From: Hirsutella rhossiliensis
Lineage: Eukaryota; Ascomycota; Sordariomycetes; Hypocreales; Ophiocordycipitaceae
DNA length: 64,000 bases
Assembly (NCBI RefSeq): GCF_020360975.1
Contig: NW_025408677.1
Coordinates: forward strand, 1,860,001 to 1,924,000
Direction of reading: 5' to 3'
In this document: positions 1-9,013 of the stretch, in pieces
Layout of the letters: the number at the start of each line of letters is the position of its first letter
Numbering within the stretch: position 1 is the stretch's first letter
The notes under the pieces: model-generated
Seen by the model: only the letters and a program-made list of their open reading frames with translations
Told to the model about the DNA's origin: nothing
The model's database searches: none
Made by a program: the position numbers and the translations under genes

Positions 1-68
1 CCCCCGGCGGTTGTCCATAAGTGTCCATGGCTAAGCAGTTTCTGCCTTTGTCGTTTTCCTGTTCACAG

Positions 69-1018
69 ACTCCAACATCAACGTAAGTTGACACGCCCAT
101 GATTGGAGCAAGTGTCCCGGAGACTGATGTCAGCAACCATGCTTGATAGATCATCCCGATTGCCTTTATGAACGGCATCACTCCGCCCATTGTCAACTTT
201 GCCAATGTCGGTGACAGATGCGGTACCTTCCCCGACAACCCAAACCTTCTCAAGTGCCCCGAGGTAGAGTACGTGAAAGCCCCTGCTTTGGCCCGCCCCC
301 CCCCTTTCGGCCGGCTGACGGAGACGCTCGTCAACTCAGAAACGACATCAAGACCTGCCAGAACACGTACGGCAAGACTATTGTCCTTTCCCTCGGCGGT
401 GCCACTTACACCCAAGGCGGCTGGCCCTCGACGAGCGAGGCGGAGAAGGCGGCCGAGATGTTGTGGGCCATGTTCGGCCCCATCCAATCCGGCAGCAACG
501 TCGACCGGCCCTTTGGCTCCGCAGTCGTCAACGGCTTTGACTTTGACATGGAGGCATACACGGGCAACCTCCCCGCCTTTGGGGCCCGGCTCCGCAGTCT
601 CATGGACAACGCCGGCGGCAAAAAGTTCTACCTGACAGCGGCGCCGCAATGCGTCTTCCCGGATGCCACTCTTGGCTCGACTCTCGACAGTGTTGCGTTT
701 GACGCAGTTTTCACGCAGTTTTACAACAACTGGTGTTCTGGGAGCAACTTCAAGCCCGGCGGCCCTCAGAACGCCTTCAACTTCGATGTCTGGGACTCGT
801 GGGCCAAGAGGAGCAAGAACCCCAACGTCAAGGTGCTTCTGGGAATTCCGGCCAGCTCCGGCGCCGCCGGAAGTGGATATATCAGTGGCGAGAGCCTCAG
901 GGCAGTTGTTGCGTACTCGAGGAATTATACCAGCTTCGGCGGTATCATGATGTGGGATATGTCGCAGCTTTATGCCAACAGCGGCTTCCTCGCCGAGGTG
1001 GCGGGCGATCTCTCATGA
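69..1018 (+). CDS. Class III endochitinase, GH18 (5' end off window)
   Basis: Secreted chitinase hydrolysing beta-1,4-GlcNAc bonds, resembling the 33-kDa plant-type (class III) chitinases of Trichoderma. Exons visible: 69-82, 150-268 and 340-1018. The 83-149 intron has donor GTAAGT and the 269-339 intron has GTACGT. Joining them gives a continuous protein running through PIVNFANVGDRC, the SLGG strand and the catalytic FDFDME (DxDxE signature, acid Glu present), followed by QFYNNWC and MMWDMS. The acceptor at 67-68 implies at least one upstream exon, so signal peptide and true start are outside the window. No chitin-binding module follows the catalytic barrel and the protein ends at TGA 1016-1018. 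The family assignment is firm; whether it serves nutrition, cell-wall turnover or host attack cannot be told from sequence. Confidence 0.9.
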
Positions 1019-1874
1019 GATTATAAGCAAGCGCGATCTGCGGTGCGCAACGAAAGGGTATATGTGGATAAGTGCCAGATGACTGGCGTTCAGTCTGTAC
1101 ATAGTACTGCGCGTATACTGAGCAATTGATTGTACATGTTGATGATGCTCGACGATTTCCTCGCAGGTCTTGATATGCCGACCAACCGCACTAATGTACC
1201 CCGCAATTCGCGGCCCGCAGGCGACACTAATCCCTTTCGGTGTATCCCGTGCGCCGACTCCTCGGTGCCGGATGTAACGGTCCCACATTACGGCTTGCGA
1301 TGCCGCCCGGGAAGGAAATCCCGAGGGACAGAATCAACGATAATGGACAAGCGGGAATGTCTTCTGCCTCTTCCGCTCCAGGTTGGCTCGACTCTGCCTC
1401 CGAAGATATGGTTGTAGCTGCGGCCAGCATGGCGTGAATCTATCGTGATGGCGTGTTTAGTTATGTACGCTCGAGGCAATTTATGACGTGGTGACTTTGA
1501 AGCCGACATTAACGAAGGCCAACCGGCCAACTAAACCATCCATCCACTTCATTCTTGAGAAAATCCAGCAAAAAGAGAAATGTGGTCACAGCCGGACTAG
1601 GTAGTCGAGCACTGAGAAAGTAAGTCGAGCAATTCCATTTAGGGTACACCGTGAGAACCTCGCTGAAATTCTTTGCACGTGGCTAAAGCTACTCTACATG
1701 GTAGGATTACCGTTTCCGAAACATGGTGGGTATCATTCGTCAATCAGGTCGTTCAGGACTTCACCTTCGGTCCATATATCTCTTAACCGCCGGCCGCCAG
1801 TCATTACCAAACACAGCCCTGCTCCAGTCGACGCCACGATCACGTCTGTTGTATGCATGAAGCAAATATTCTCC
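1019..1874. other. Intergenic, convergent 3' ends
   Basis: This 0.86-kb stretch separates the convergent chitinase and M50-like genes. I see no coding potential with fungal codon bias, no tRNA-like A/B boxes and no clear repeat. It presumably holds the two 3' UTRs. Confidence 0.6.
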
Positions 1875-2746
1875 CTACGTCGGGATAAAGTGCTTCGAGT
1901 CCTCCTGCTGCTGCTCGAAAGACTGCGAAAAGGCGGCCAGGCCGGCGACAATGCCGACGGCCATGACAAGGACCGAGATAATGGACCAAATCACCCCCCA
2001 GCACTGCGAGGAGCCTCCGTAGCGTTTGGCAAAGACGCTGGCGTCGGACGAGTTGACTTTGCGCAGAATCAGGTCGTCGCAGATGTCCCACACGCTGTAG
2101 AGGGACGACATGACCCCTATGAACAAGACAACGAAGCGGAGGGCCTCGGCATGGACGATGAACCAGCAGCCGATGAGGAGACCGACAGCGGAAAGAACGG
2201 TGAGGACGGTAAGCCAGTCGCGCTTCCCCCACCAGAGGGTGAGGAGGAAGCAGACGCCGAGGACGATGCTGGCAATCTTGGAGGCGACGATGTTGAAGCC
2301 GCAAAAGGTGAGCAGGGCGCCGATGATGGAAGAGCCCAGATAGCCGGCCGGGAGGGTGATGGCGCTGATTCCGCCCTGCATGTGGGTGACGCCGCCCTCG
2401 TTGGGGTCGAGGCTGATTGACTTGACGCGGCCGCCCGTCAGGACGGCGGTGATGGCGTGGCCGAACTCGTGAAAGGCGATGACGAGCATCTAGAAGAGAC
2501 GGAAAGACGTTGGCGACGAGATTAAGCAGCGTGACGGGCCAAGTTGGCACTCACCTTGAAGGGCCAGAGTATCATCTTGACGTAGGGCACGTTCCACAGA
2601 ATGGCGATGGCGACGACGTATGCGCCGATGACGCCCAGGGTTATCTGCTGCGTGCGCGTCGGGTTTTGGAGGTCGCGGGCATCGAGCTCATGAAACAAGC
2701 CGCTGTCGCGACCGAAGACGTCGAAGGACGAGAGAGGCGGCGCCAT
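1875..2746 (-). CDS. Peptidase M50B-like membrane protein
   Basis: Two exons, complement of 2555-2746 and 1875-2489, joined at a GTGAGT donor and CTCTTCTAG acceptor, give 268 aa. The first exon (64 residues) holds an N-terminal transmembrane helix. The second opens with the zinc-protease motif HEFGH at about residues 70-74 in a hydrophobic helix. Several membrane helices follow, then an SDAxxF segment typical of the family, where a conserved Asp can be the third zinc ligand. The pattern matches the fungal M50B-like (site-2-protease-fold) family PF13398. The substrate is unknown. The start at 2746 is the first ATG of the open exon; the neighbour on the left is convergent, the one on the right divergent. 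Confidence 0.85.
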
Positions 2747-3430
2747 GGTCGCGAAAGGGTCGGGATGTTGTGTTGCCTGCTCCGGCCGAGAATCAAAGAA
2801 TGTTGACGATGGGATCGGTCCGTCCGTTTAGACGTCGCGAGTGTCAAGTTGTTGACAAGATATGGAAGGATAGGGAGGGAGCAAGGGGGAGGAGGAGGAA
2901 GAGAAGCCAAGAAAAGGGAGAGAGAGTTTGTGTGCAATTGCATCGGAGGTACGAGAGTCGAAACATCGAGGTTGGTGGGTGAACGAGAGCGGGTGGGCTG
3001 TTCCAGCGACTCGTGAGTGCTGTGGCTGAGCTCTGGCATCTTTTTTTAGGCCTAGAGTGCCCCTGGTGGGGGTTTCGTGTCTGTTTGGACCCACTTGGCC
3101 GTTGTTATTCTTGGCGGCTAACCGAGGTATCTCCGGACCAATTCCATCATCGCTTACGCAATAGGCCTGCTTTCCAACGTCCGAGACAGCACAGAAGGAA
3201 AAAGGAATCATCGACAACCGCCAATTCTGCACTACGACACGCGCCGACACTTCCACTGTGCAGCGGCACCCGTGTCTGCCTCGCCGCGTCGCGGCCCGGT
3301 CCGCCAACGCTTCTGGTCTTGACCCTGAAGTGCTTGCAGTCCACCTGCTAATAGATGTTGGCTGTCTCACGTTGACGGCGGGGAATGGTTGACTGTTCCC
3401 AGCAGCAAAGAGAAAGGGACGAAACAAAGA
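2747..3430. promoter_or_regulatory. Divergent promoter region
   Basis: These 0.68 kb lie between the divergent M50-like gene (minus) and the methyltransferase gene (plus), so they should contain both promoters and 5' UTRs. The part next to 2746 is purine-rich (GAGGGAGCAAGGGGGAGGAG-like), as is common in fungal 5' leaders. No specific operator was recognised. Confidence 0.5.
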
Positions 3431-4055
3431 ATGGCGGCCGACTTTGACAAACGGAGCTACTGGCACGAGCGATTCACATCCGAAACGTCCTTTGAGTGGC
3501 TGCTGTCCTCGCGCGCCTTCATGTCCCTCCTGCAGCTGCACCTGGATCGGCTCGACCCGTCCTCCACCCGGGTCCTCCACCCGGATCCTCCACCTCGGCT
3601 CCGGCACCAGCTACCTGCACAATCATCTGCGCCGCCGGGGCTTCCTCGATGTCACCAACCTCGACTACGAGCCGCTCGCCGCCCAGCGCGGCCGCCAGCT
3701 CGAGGATGCGGCATTTGACGGCGACGTCAAGATGCGATACGTCCTCGCCGACGCCACCCAGCTCAGCCCCGGCCGCAACCTGGGCGCCCACAGCATGTTC
3801 GACCTCGTCATCGACAAGAGCACCTTCGACGCCGTCTCGTGCGGCGGTGAGTCCCCTTTTCTGCGCATGGCTCACGGTATCAAGGCCTATATGGCTCCAG
3901 GGGCAGTCTGGCTCTCTCTCAGCTACTCCTCGTCGGGCTTCAACGTCGAGCGTCTGCCCTTTGATGTCGAGGTCATGGCCAAGCTTCACACGCCCAAGCG
4001 CAAGGCTACCGACCCTGACATTTACCACTGGTGCTATTGCTTGCGCCCCAAATAA
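3431..4055 (+). CDS. Class I methyltransferase, frame broken by 13-bp duplication
   Basis: Resembles the EEF1AKMT4/METTL13-type SAM-dependent methyltransferases, which modify lysines of elongation factor 1A. The N-terminus (MAADFDKRSYWHERF..., from ATG 3431) is in one frame. The SAM-binding motif I (ILHLGSGTS), the acidic NLDYE strand and the VIDKSTFDAV motif are in the +1 frame through 4055. The break lies at a tandem copy of the 13-mer TCCTCCACCCGGR (3560-3572 and 3573-3585): with only one copy the two halves read in a single frame. No intron fits in so short a span. The body is otherwise well conserved, ending in YHWCYCLRPK. Either a recent null allele or a sequencing/assembly slip; substrate is inferred from family only. 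Confidence 0.8.
3560..3598 (+). repeat. 13-bp tandem duplication within the methyltransferase gene
   Basis: TCCTCCACCCGGG (3560-3572) is followed by TCCTCCACCCGGA (3573-3585) and the diverged TCCTCCACCTCGG (3586-3598). Thirteen is not a multiple of three, so the extra unit shifts the reading frame just before the SAM-binding motif. Confidence 0.9.
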
Positions 4056-4678
4056 GCCCAACCGTGTCTGCCGCACACGGCTCGCCAAGCCCTGCTTCCG
4101 AGCTCCAGGTCCAGACGGGCACAGCCGTCTGTTCCATCGAGAGCCTTCTCCACGTACACGGAGAAATCCATGTCTCCAAAGCCTTCGTCCTGTACCTTGA
4201 AAACTGGGAGACTCGGCGAGTGCTAGCCATGTACTGTATTTGCGAAGCTGCACTTCTGTTTCTCTTCTCGCCAGGCACCGGCTTGCGGTGTGCATGTCCT
4301 CCAACTCGCCATGCCGACATGCTCGATTCTTCCGACTTGTTCCTGCCTTGTCTTTACATGTATTGCGTGATTCAGAGGCATCGATAGAGCGCTTCGGTAC
4401 GAGGAAATTATATTGATAGGCGTTTTCAAATCTCACAAACGACAAGGTCCAAACGTGATGTGAGAAGATTGCCCAGCTATTATTTCTCGCACGTGATTAT
4501 TGGTTCACGCACCCCAAAATGGATTGAGCCCAGGCCCTGGCCTGCTTCTTCGCGATGTGGAGATTTAGGTCTGCGGAGGGCATCTGTGCGCCTCCAATGA
4601 CATCAGCATTGACAGTTTGACACCAGCAGCCAACTATCGTCTCGAACCACCACAACTTGACTCAACACAGCCGTGAAA
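4056..4678. other. Intergenic 0.6 kb
   Basis: 3' region of the methyltransferase gene and promoter of the aldo-keto reductase gene, both on the plus strand. Nothing else recognised. The sequence immediately before ATG 4679 (CAACACAGCCGTGAAA) is a reasonable fungal start context. Confidence 0.5.
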
Positions 4679-5570
4679 ATGGCGCAAGGGGCCATGACCG
4701 ACACCGTGACGCTGAGAAACTCGGTGCGGGCGCCGCAGCTGGGCTTCGGCGTCTACAAGTCCCCGCCAGATGTGTGCGTCAAGTCGTGCCAGACAGCGCT
4801 CGAGAGCGGCTACCGGCGCATCGACACGGCGCAGCTTTACGCAAACGAGGCCCAGGTCGGGCTGGCCGTCAAGCAATCCAAGATTCCGCGCGCCGACGTG
4901 TTTCTCGCCACCAAGATCCTCGAGGCCGCGGGCTCGGTGGACCGGAGCTACGACAAGTGCGTCGAGAGTGTCTGCAAGCTCGATGGGGATGGCTACGTGG
5001 ACCAGTTCCTGATTCATAGCCCCAATGCCGGCGAGGCGCAGAGGCGGGAGATGTGGCTGGCGCTCGAGAGGCTGTATGAGCAGGGCAAGACGAAGAGCAT
5101 TGGCGTAAGCAACTTTGGCATCAAGCACATTGAGGAACTGAAGCAGTATGCGACAGTGTGGCCGCCGCACGTCAACCAGATCGAGGTGCGCCCTTTGATT
5201 TACAAGGATTCGAGAAACAGACATCTGACCTCTACAGCTCCACCCCTGGATGCAGCAGCGCGAGATTGTCCAGTATTGCAGGGACCACGGCATCGTCGTC
5301 GAGGCATACTGCCCGCTGGTGCGCAATACCCAGGCCGAGGACGCGACGCTGGTGCGCATCGCCGACAAGCACGGCGTCACGCCAAGCAGGGTCCTGGTGC
5401 GGTACTGCCTGCAAAAGGGCTGGGTGCCGCTGCCAAAGAGCGACACGCCGGAGCGCATCAGGGCGAATGCCGACGTTTTTGGCTTTGACCTTGATGGCGA
5501 CGACATGGCTGCGCTGGATGGGCTGGACCAGGGGCGGGCCGGGGCGATTGTGCAGCCTGTGGATAACTAG
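4679..5570 (+). CDS. Aldo-keto reductase
   Basis: Two exons, 4679-5185 and 5238-5570, encode 279 aa; the 52-bp intron starts GTGCGC and ends CTACAG, phase 0. This is a soluble NADP(H)-dependent oxidoreductase of the (beta/alpha)8 AKR superfamily. The catalytic tetrad is complete: Asp49 and Tyr54 in RIDTAQLY, Lys79 in ATKI, His113 in FLIHSPN. GVSNFG and the C-terminal cofactor motif PLPKSDTPERI are also present. It is shorter than the usual 310-330 aa mainly through short loops and C-terminus, as in prokaryote-type AKR5/AKR3-like enzymes. Substrate cannot be predicted. ATG 4679 is preferred because the frame has no earlier ATG. Confidence 0.9.
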
Positions 5571-5848
5571 AGGTCCTCCATACATGGAGATACAGTTGAA
5601 GACGTGACATATCATATATATATATACGCATATCTATTGCTATATTGTCGTTGCCTGGGCGTGAAAGAGAGCGTCGTCGAGAGCTCAAGGGCTGGTGTGC
5701 TTAGGGTTAAGCTCCAGGGTAGTCATGGATAGCTGGGCGGAGAACCTCAGCCGAGGCTTTGCCGCCATGGCGTGAGGGCAGCACCCAGTGAGAGCCAGCG
5801 CCGACATCCTGTCGTCCAAATCCTCGGCCACCAAGACGGAACGCTGAG

Positions 5849-7287
5849 ATGCGCGAGTTCATGGACCATGTCCACGCCACCTTTTACGAGGCCACGGGCT
5901 GGAGCCGCGACAACTCGTACGCCGCGCTCAACGCCATCCCGGACGGTGGGCCCCCCCCCCCCGGGTCTCGCATCTCGAGTCGATTGCTGATCTGCTGCTC
6001 TCTCCAGCCCTCCTCAACTTCCAGACGCCTCGCGGCCTGCGGCTGACGCTCTCCTCCCTCGCGAGCCCCAACTTTGCCACGTCGTACCAGCTCGGCTCCG
6101 TCGGCGTCGTCGACGGCTCCATCTCGTACCTCTACTCGTCAGTCGCCCTGCGCGACGTCCACCTGACGCCCCGGTCCGACACGGTCTCGCTGCCGCGCCT
6201 CCTGCGCTCCTACCGCCCGCTGTCGCCGCTGCCCCCGCGCTGTAACGACGGCACCAACCTGCGCGGAGCGTCCTCGTCCTCTTCGTTGCTATGCGGCAGG
6301 CTGTATCTGCCCCTGTCGCAGCTCGAGGCGCTGGCTGTGCGGAGGGTGTCGCCCGCCCTGCAGCTCCAGCTCAGCGCCGTGTCGGCCCAGCACTTGCGCG
6401 ACGGCGGCACCCTCCTCGGGCTCGCGCAGTATGACACCGCAAAGTACTCGTTTGAGGGGCTCGCCTCTTCGGACGGAGGTCTTCTGGGCCTGCGCGGCAT
6501 CTACAACTTTGGCGGCGACGTCGATGAAGCGTCGAATGCTGCTGCTGCGGCTGCTGCTACTACCAACAATACATGCGCAACCGGTAAGACAGACGACCGG
6601 GAGCGCATCTACGGACGGTTCAGCACGGGAGCCGAGATTTACTACGGCACGCTAAACAAGTCGGGCGGCATCAGTCTCGGCGGGCGCTTCGCCACGTTGC
6701 CGGAGCACAAGGGAACGCCCCTGTCGGCGACGCTGACGCTCAACCCGCTCATGGGCAATATTTCCGCCAGCTACGCCGTCGTCGCCGGGCGGCACTGCAG
6801 CCTGGCCACGCGCATGGAGTTTAACGTCTTTAGCTACGAGAGCGCGTGGGCCGTGGGGATGGAGCTGTGGAGGAAGCCGTTTCGCCGGCCTGTCGCGGCC
6901 ATGGAGGAGGAGGAGGGCGGGACCGAGGAAGAGCGGCGGAAGCGGCGGCGGAGACGGCGGCGGCCCGGGGAGCGGAGCTGGCAGGCCAAGCTCGACTGGA
7001 GGCTCGACGACGAGCATGATGCTTCGTCACCGTCGACGGCATCAGCAGCCGGCAAGGCAGAAGGCGCGTCGGCGGCGTGGGCGATGCGGCAGGACGGCGG
7101 GGCTGCCGACGAGAAGAGCGAGTACGCAGGCGTGCTCAAGGCGCGGCTGGACCAGAACTTGCGCATCGGGGTGCTGTGGGAGGGGCGGGTCAAGTCGCTG
7201 CTCTTCAGCTTGGGCAGCGGGATTGACCTGAGGAAGCTGGACAAGCCGTTTCGCACGCTAGGGCTAGAAATTCAATTCTCGTCGTGA
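5849..7287 (+). CDS. MDM10: Mitochondrial distribution and morphology protein Mdm10
   Basis: Outer-membrane beta-barrel subunit of the ER-mitochondria encounter structure (ERMES) and of the SAM complex, needed for beta-barrel assembly, phospholipid exchange and mitochondrial shape. Exons 5849-5945 and 6008-7287 (458 aa); the intron (donor GTGGGC, acceptor CTCTCCAG) is phase 1 and contains a 14-nt C run. Family landmarks are the N-terminal MREFMDHVHATFYEATGW, the LLNFQTPRGLRLTLSSL block, LGSVGVVDGSISYLYSS, and the C-terminal LGLEIQFSS beta-signal-like end. Species-specific low-complexity insertions occur at about residues 330-360 (Glu run then Arg/Lys run) and near 370-385 (Ser/Ala), presumably in exposed loops. 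Confidence 0.95.
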
Positions 7288-7740
7288 AATGTCGCTGTTC
7301 GGGATCTGGACCGACTGTCCGATGCTCCTGTTCACTGATTGAACCAAGGCAAATTTCAATCATGTTCCCTTTTCTTGCTCGTAGCAGAAGTATTTTAGGG
7401 GGCCAGAGCAACTCTTTCGTTGTCTACGGACGAGGAGTCGGCTGGCTCGTAGTGGAGAGGCACTCGAACAGACACTGACTAGAAAGACGCCTGAAAGACT
7501 GTAGGCCTTGTTATAGCTGCTGCGGGCATCTCCGTATCGCCATGATGCGGCATTCGCTGCAGCCCTATGACGAGCTCGAAGTAAACACATAACGAGCGAG
7601 AGGATCTCTTCTACTAACTAAATATTGTCCAAGCATCGGAGTCGGTTATAGAACGCCATGACGATGCCAGATTGTGTCCGAGACCTGCCGGTCGATAAGT
7701 CGGCCCAGGAGACAGTCCTGGACTCGTCAGCCCATGAATT
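7288..7740. other. Intergenic, Mdm10 3' side
   Basis: No gene recognised. A 40-bp segment at 7472-7511 resembles 8819-8857 (both contain GACTGACT-GAAAGACG...TGAAAGAC...GGCCTTG), so the NUDIX relic lies between imperfect direct repeats. Confidence 0.45.
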
Positions 7741-8154
7741 TTGAAGCTTCAGCTGTCCGCCTCAGGACGCCCCTGCGACAAGGTGATAGTCGGAGCGGCG
7801 GCTTTCAGGATGGACAATGACGAGCAGAAGAGACAGATACTCCTTTTCAAGATAGCAGTCCACGAAGTTTACTACCCAAACGTGTTTAAGCTCCCCAGCG
7901 GCAAGGTTGACCGGACGACCTGAACACGCTCTCCCGTGAGGTTCGCAAGGAGACTGGTCTCGACATCACCGGGATTCTTGGAGAGCTCGCACCCATGATT
8001 TACATGACCGAGAAGACAGTTATCGACGATGCCGGCCAGCCATCTACTGTAGGCAAGCATGCAGGAAAGTGTTGCATTGGAGGCGTGAGCTCAACAATCG
8101 GGGCCATTCTGGTTGACGCTCTGTCCTCAGCAGGGTTCACCAAAGCTATATGAG
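7741..8154 (+). pseudogene. NUDIX hydrolase relic
   Basis: Two frames encode pieces of a NUDIX protein. The first piece, to the stop at 7921-7923, has VIVGAAAFRMDN and a strand leading to LPSGKV, the usual lead-in to a NUDIX box. The continuing frame after the stop reads SREVRKETGLDITGILGEL, the second half of the box, followed by APMIYMTEKTV. Several residues between GK and RE are missing and the box position normally Glu in EExG is Lys (RKETG). The gene therefore appears broken by a small deletion plus frameshift, with loss of one metal ligand. No start or complete C-terminus could be defined. Confidence 0.55.
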
Positions 8155-9013
8155 CAAAGAGAATGCCCAAACACGAGTTGAGTCAGCCTGGTTATAGACA
8201 AAAACGGAGGTGATGGCCAGTGAACATGTTGCCCAGCCCATGCCTTTAGCCATTGCCAAAGTGGCACGCTGGACTCCTCTGGTCGGGATAACTAAACGAC
8301 TAATTCAGTCTCAAGCAGAGGAAATAGGGGGCTTGAGGGCACAGTGGAACAAGAAGGGGCCACACAAGGGTGAAAACAGCGATGCATCTGCTATTCTATC
8401 TAGAGTGACGTTAAGACAGTGTTTGTAGGAATAGTCTTTATAGATATCTCTTTTAGGCCATTAATATGTCCTTATAATTACAGAAGCCATGCTCTTTATG
8501 CGCCTTGCCGCTAAGAGAGTCATTTAGGGGTCAGTTGCTTTGTCTGACAGAGTAAGTGGGCAACCCTTAGTGGGCAACCTTAGACTCGAAAAATCTGTTT
8601 TTCGGTACGTGACACGAGCTGGATAAGACTATGCCTCAGAGGCTCTGCAACCTCATCTCCCGAGCCACCATCCCGTGTCCCACAAGGTGCATCGCGGATT
8701 AGTATGATGCAGGCATTCATCCGCAAAAGGACAGTGTCTGCTTTGCAGCGCCTTTGTAGAGGTCTTTCAGATCCCGACTCAGTTGTCGGCACTAAACGCG
8801 GGTCTTGACCGTAGCAGACGACTGACTCGAAAGACGGCCTTGAAAGACGGCCTTGATTGCAGGAGTCGGTGAGAGGGCGCGGCCAAGGTGGTTAACGCGC
8901 TTGACAAGGGCCTCGCGCAGCAATGAGAGTCAGCGCCGAACGAGTCGCGCAAATCGGAAACCCGCTGTTCGCCCCGCCCTCAACGTTATGATCCCAAGAC
9001 ATGCTCGTCGTGA
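8155..9013. other. Degenerate non-coding stretch
   Basis: Between the NUDIX relic and the tyrosinase 3' end. Contains a duplicated AGTGGGCAACC motif near 8556-8580, an AT-rich patch at about 8420-8480 and a short tandem GAAAGACGGCCTT near 8828-8856. No gene recognised. Confidence 0.4.
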
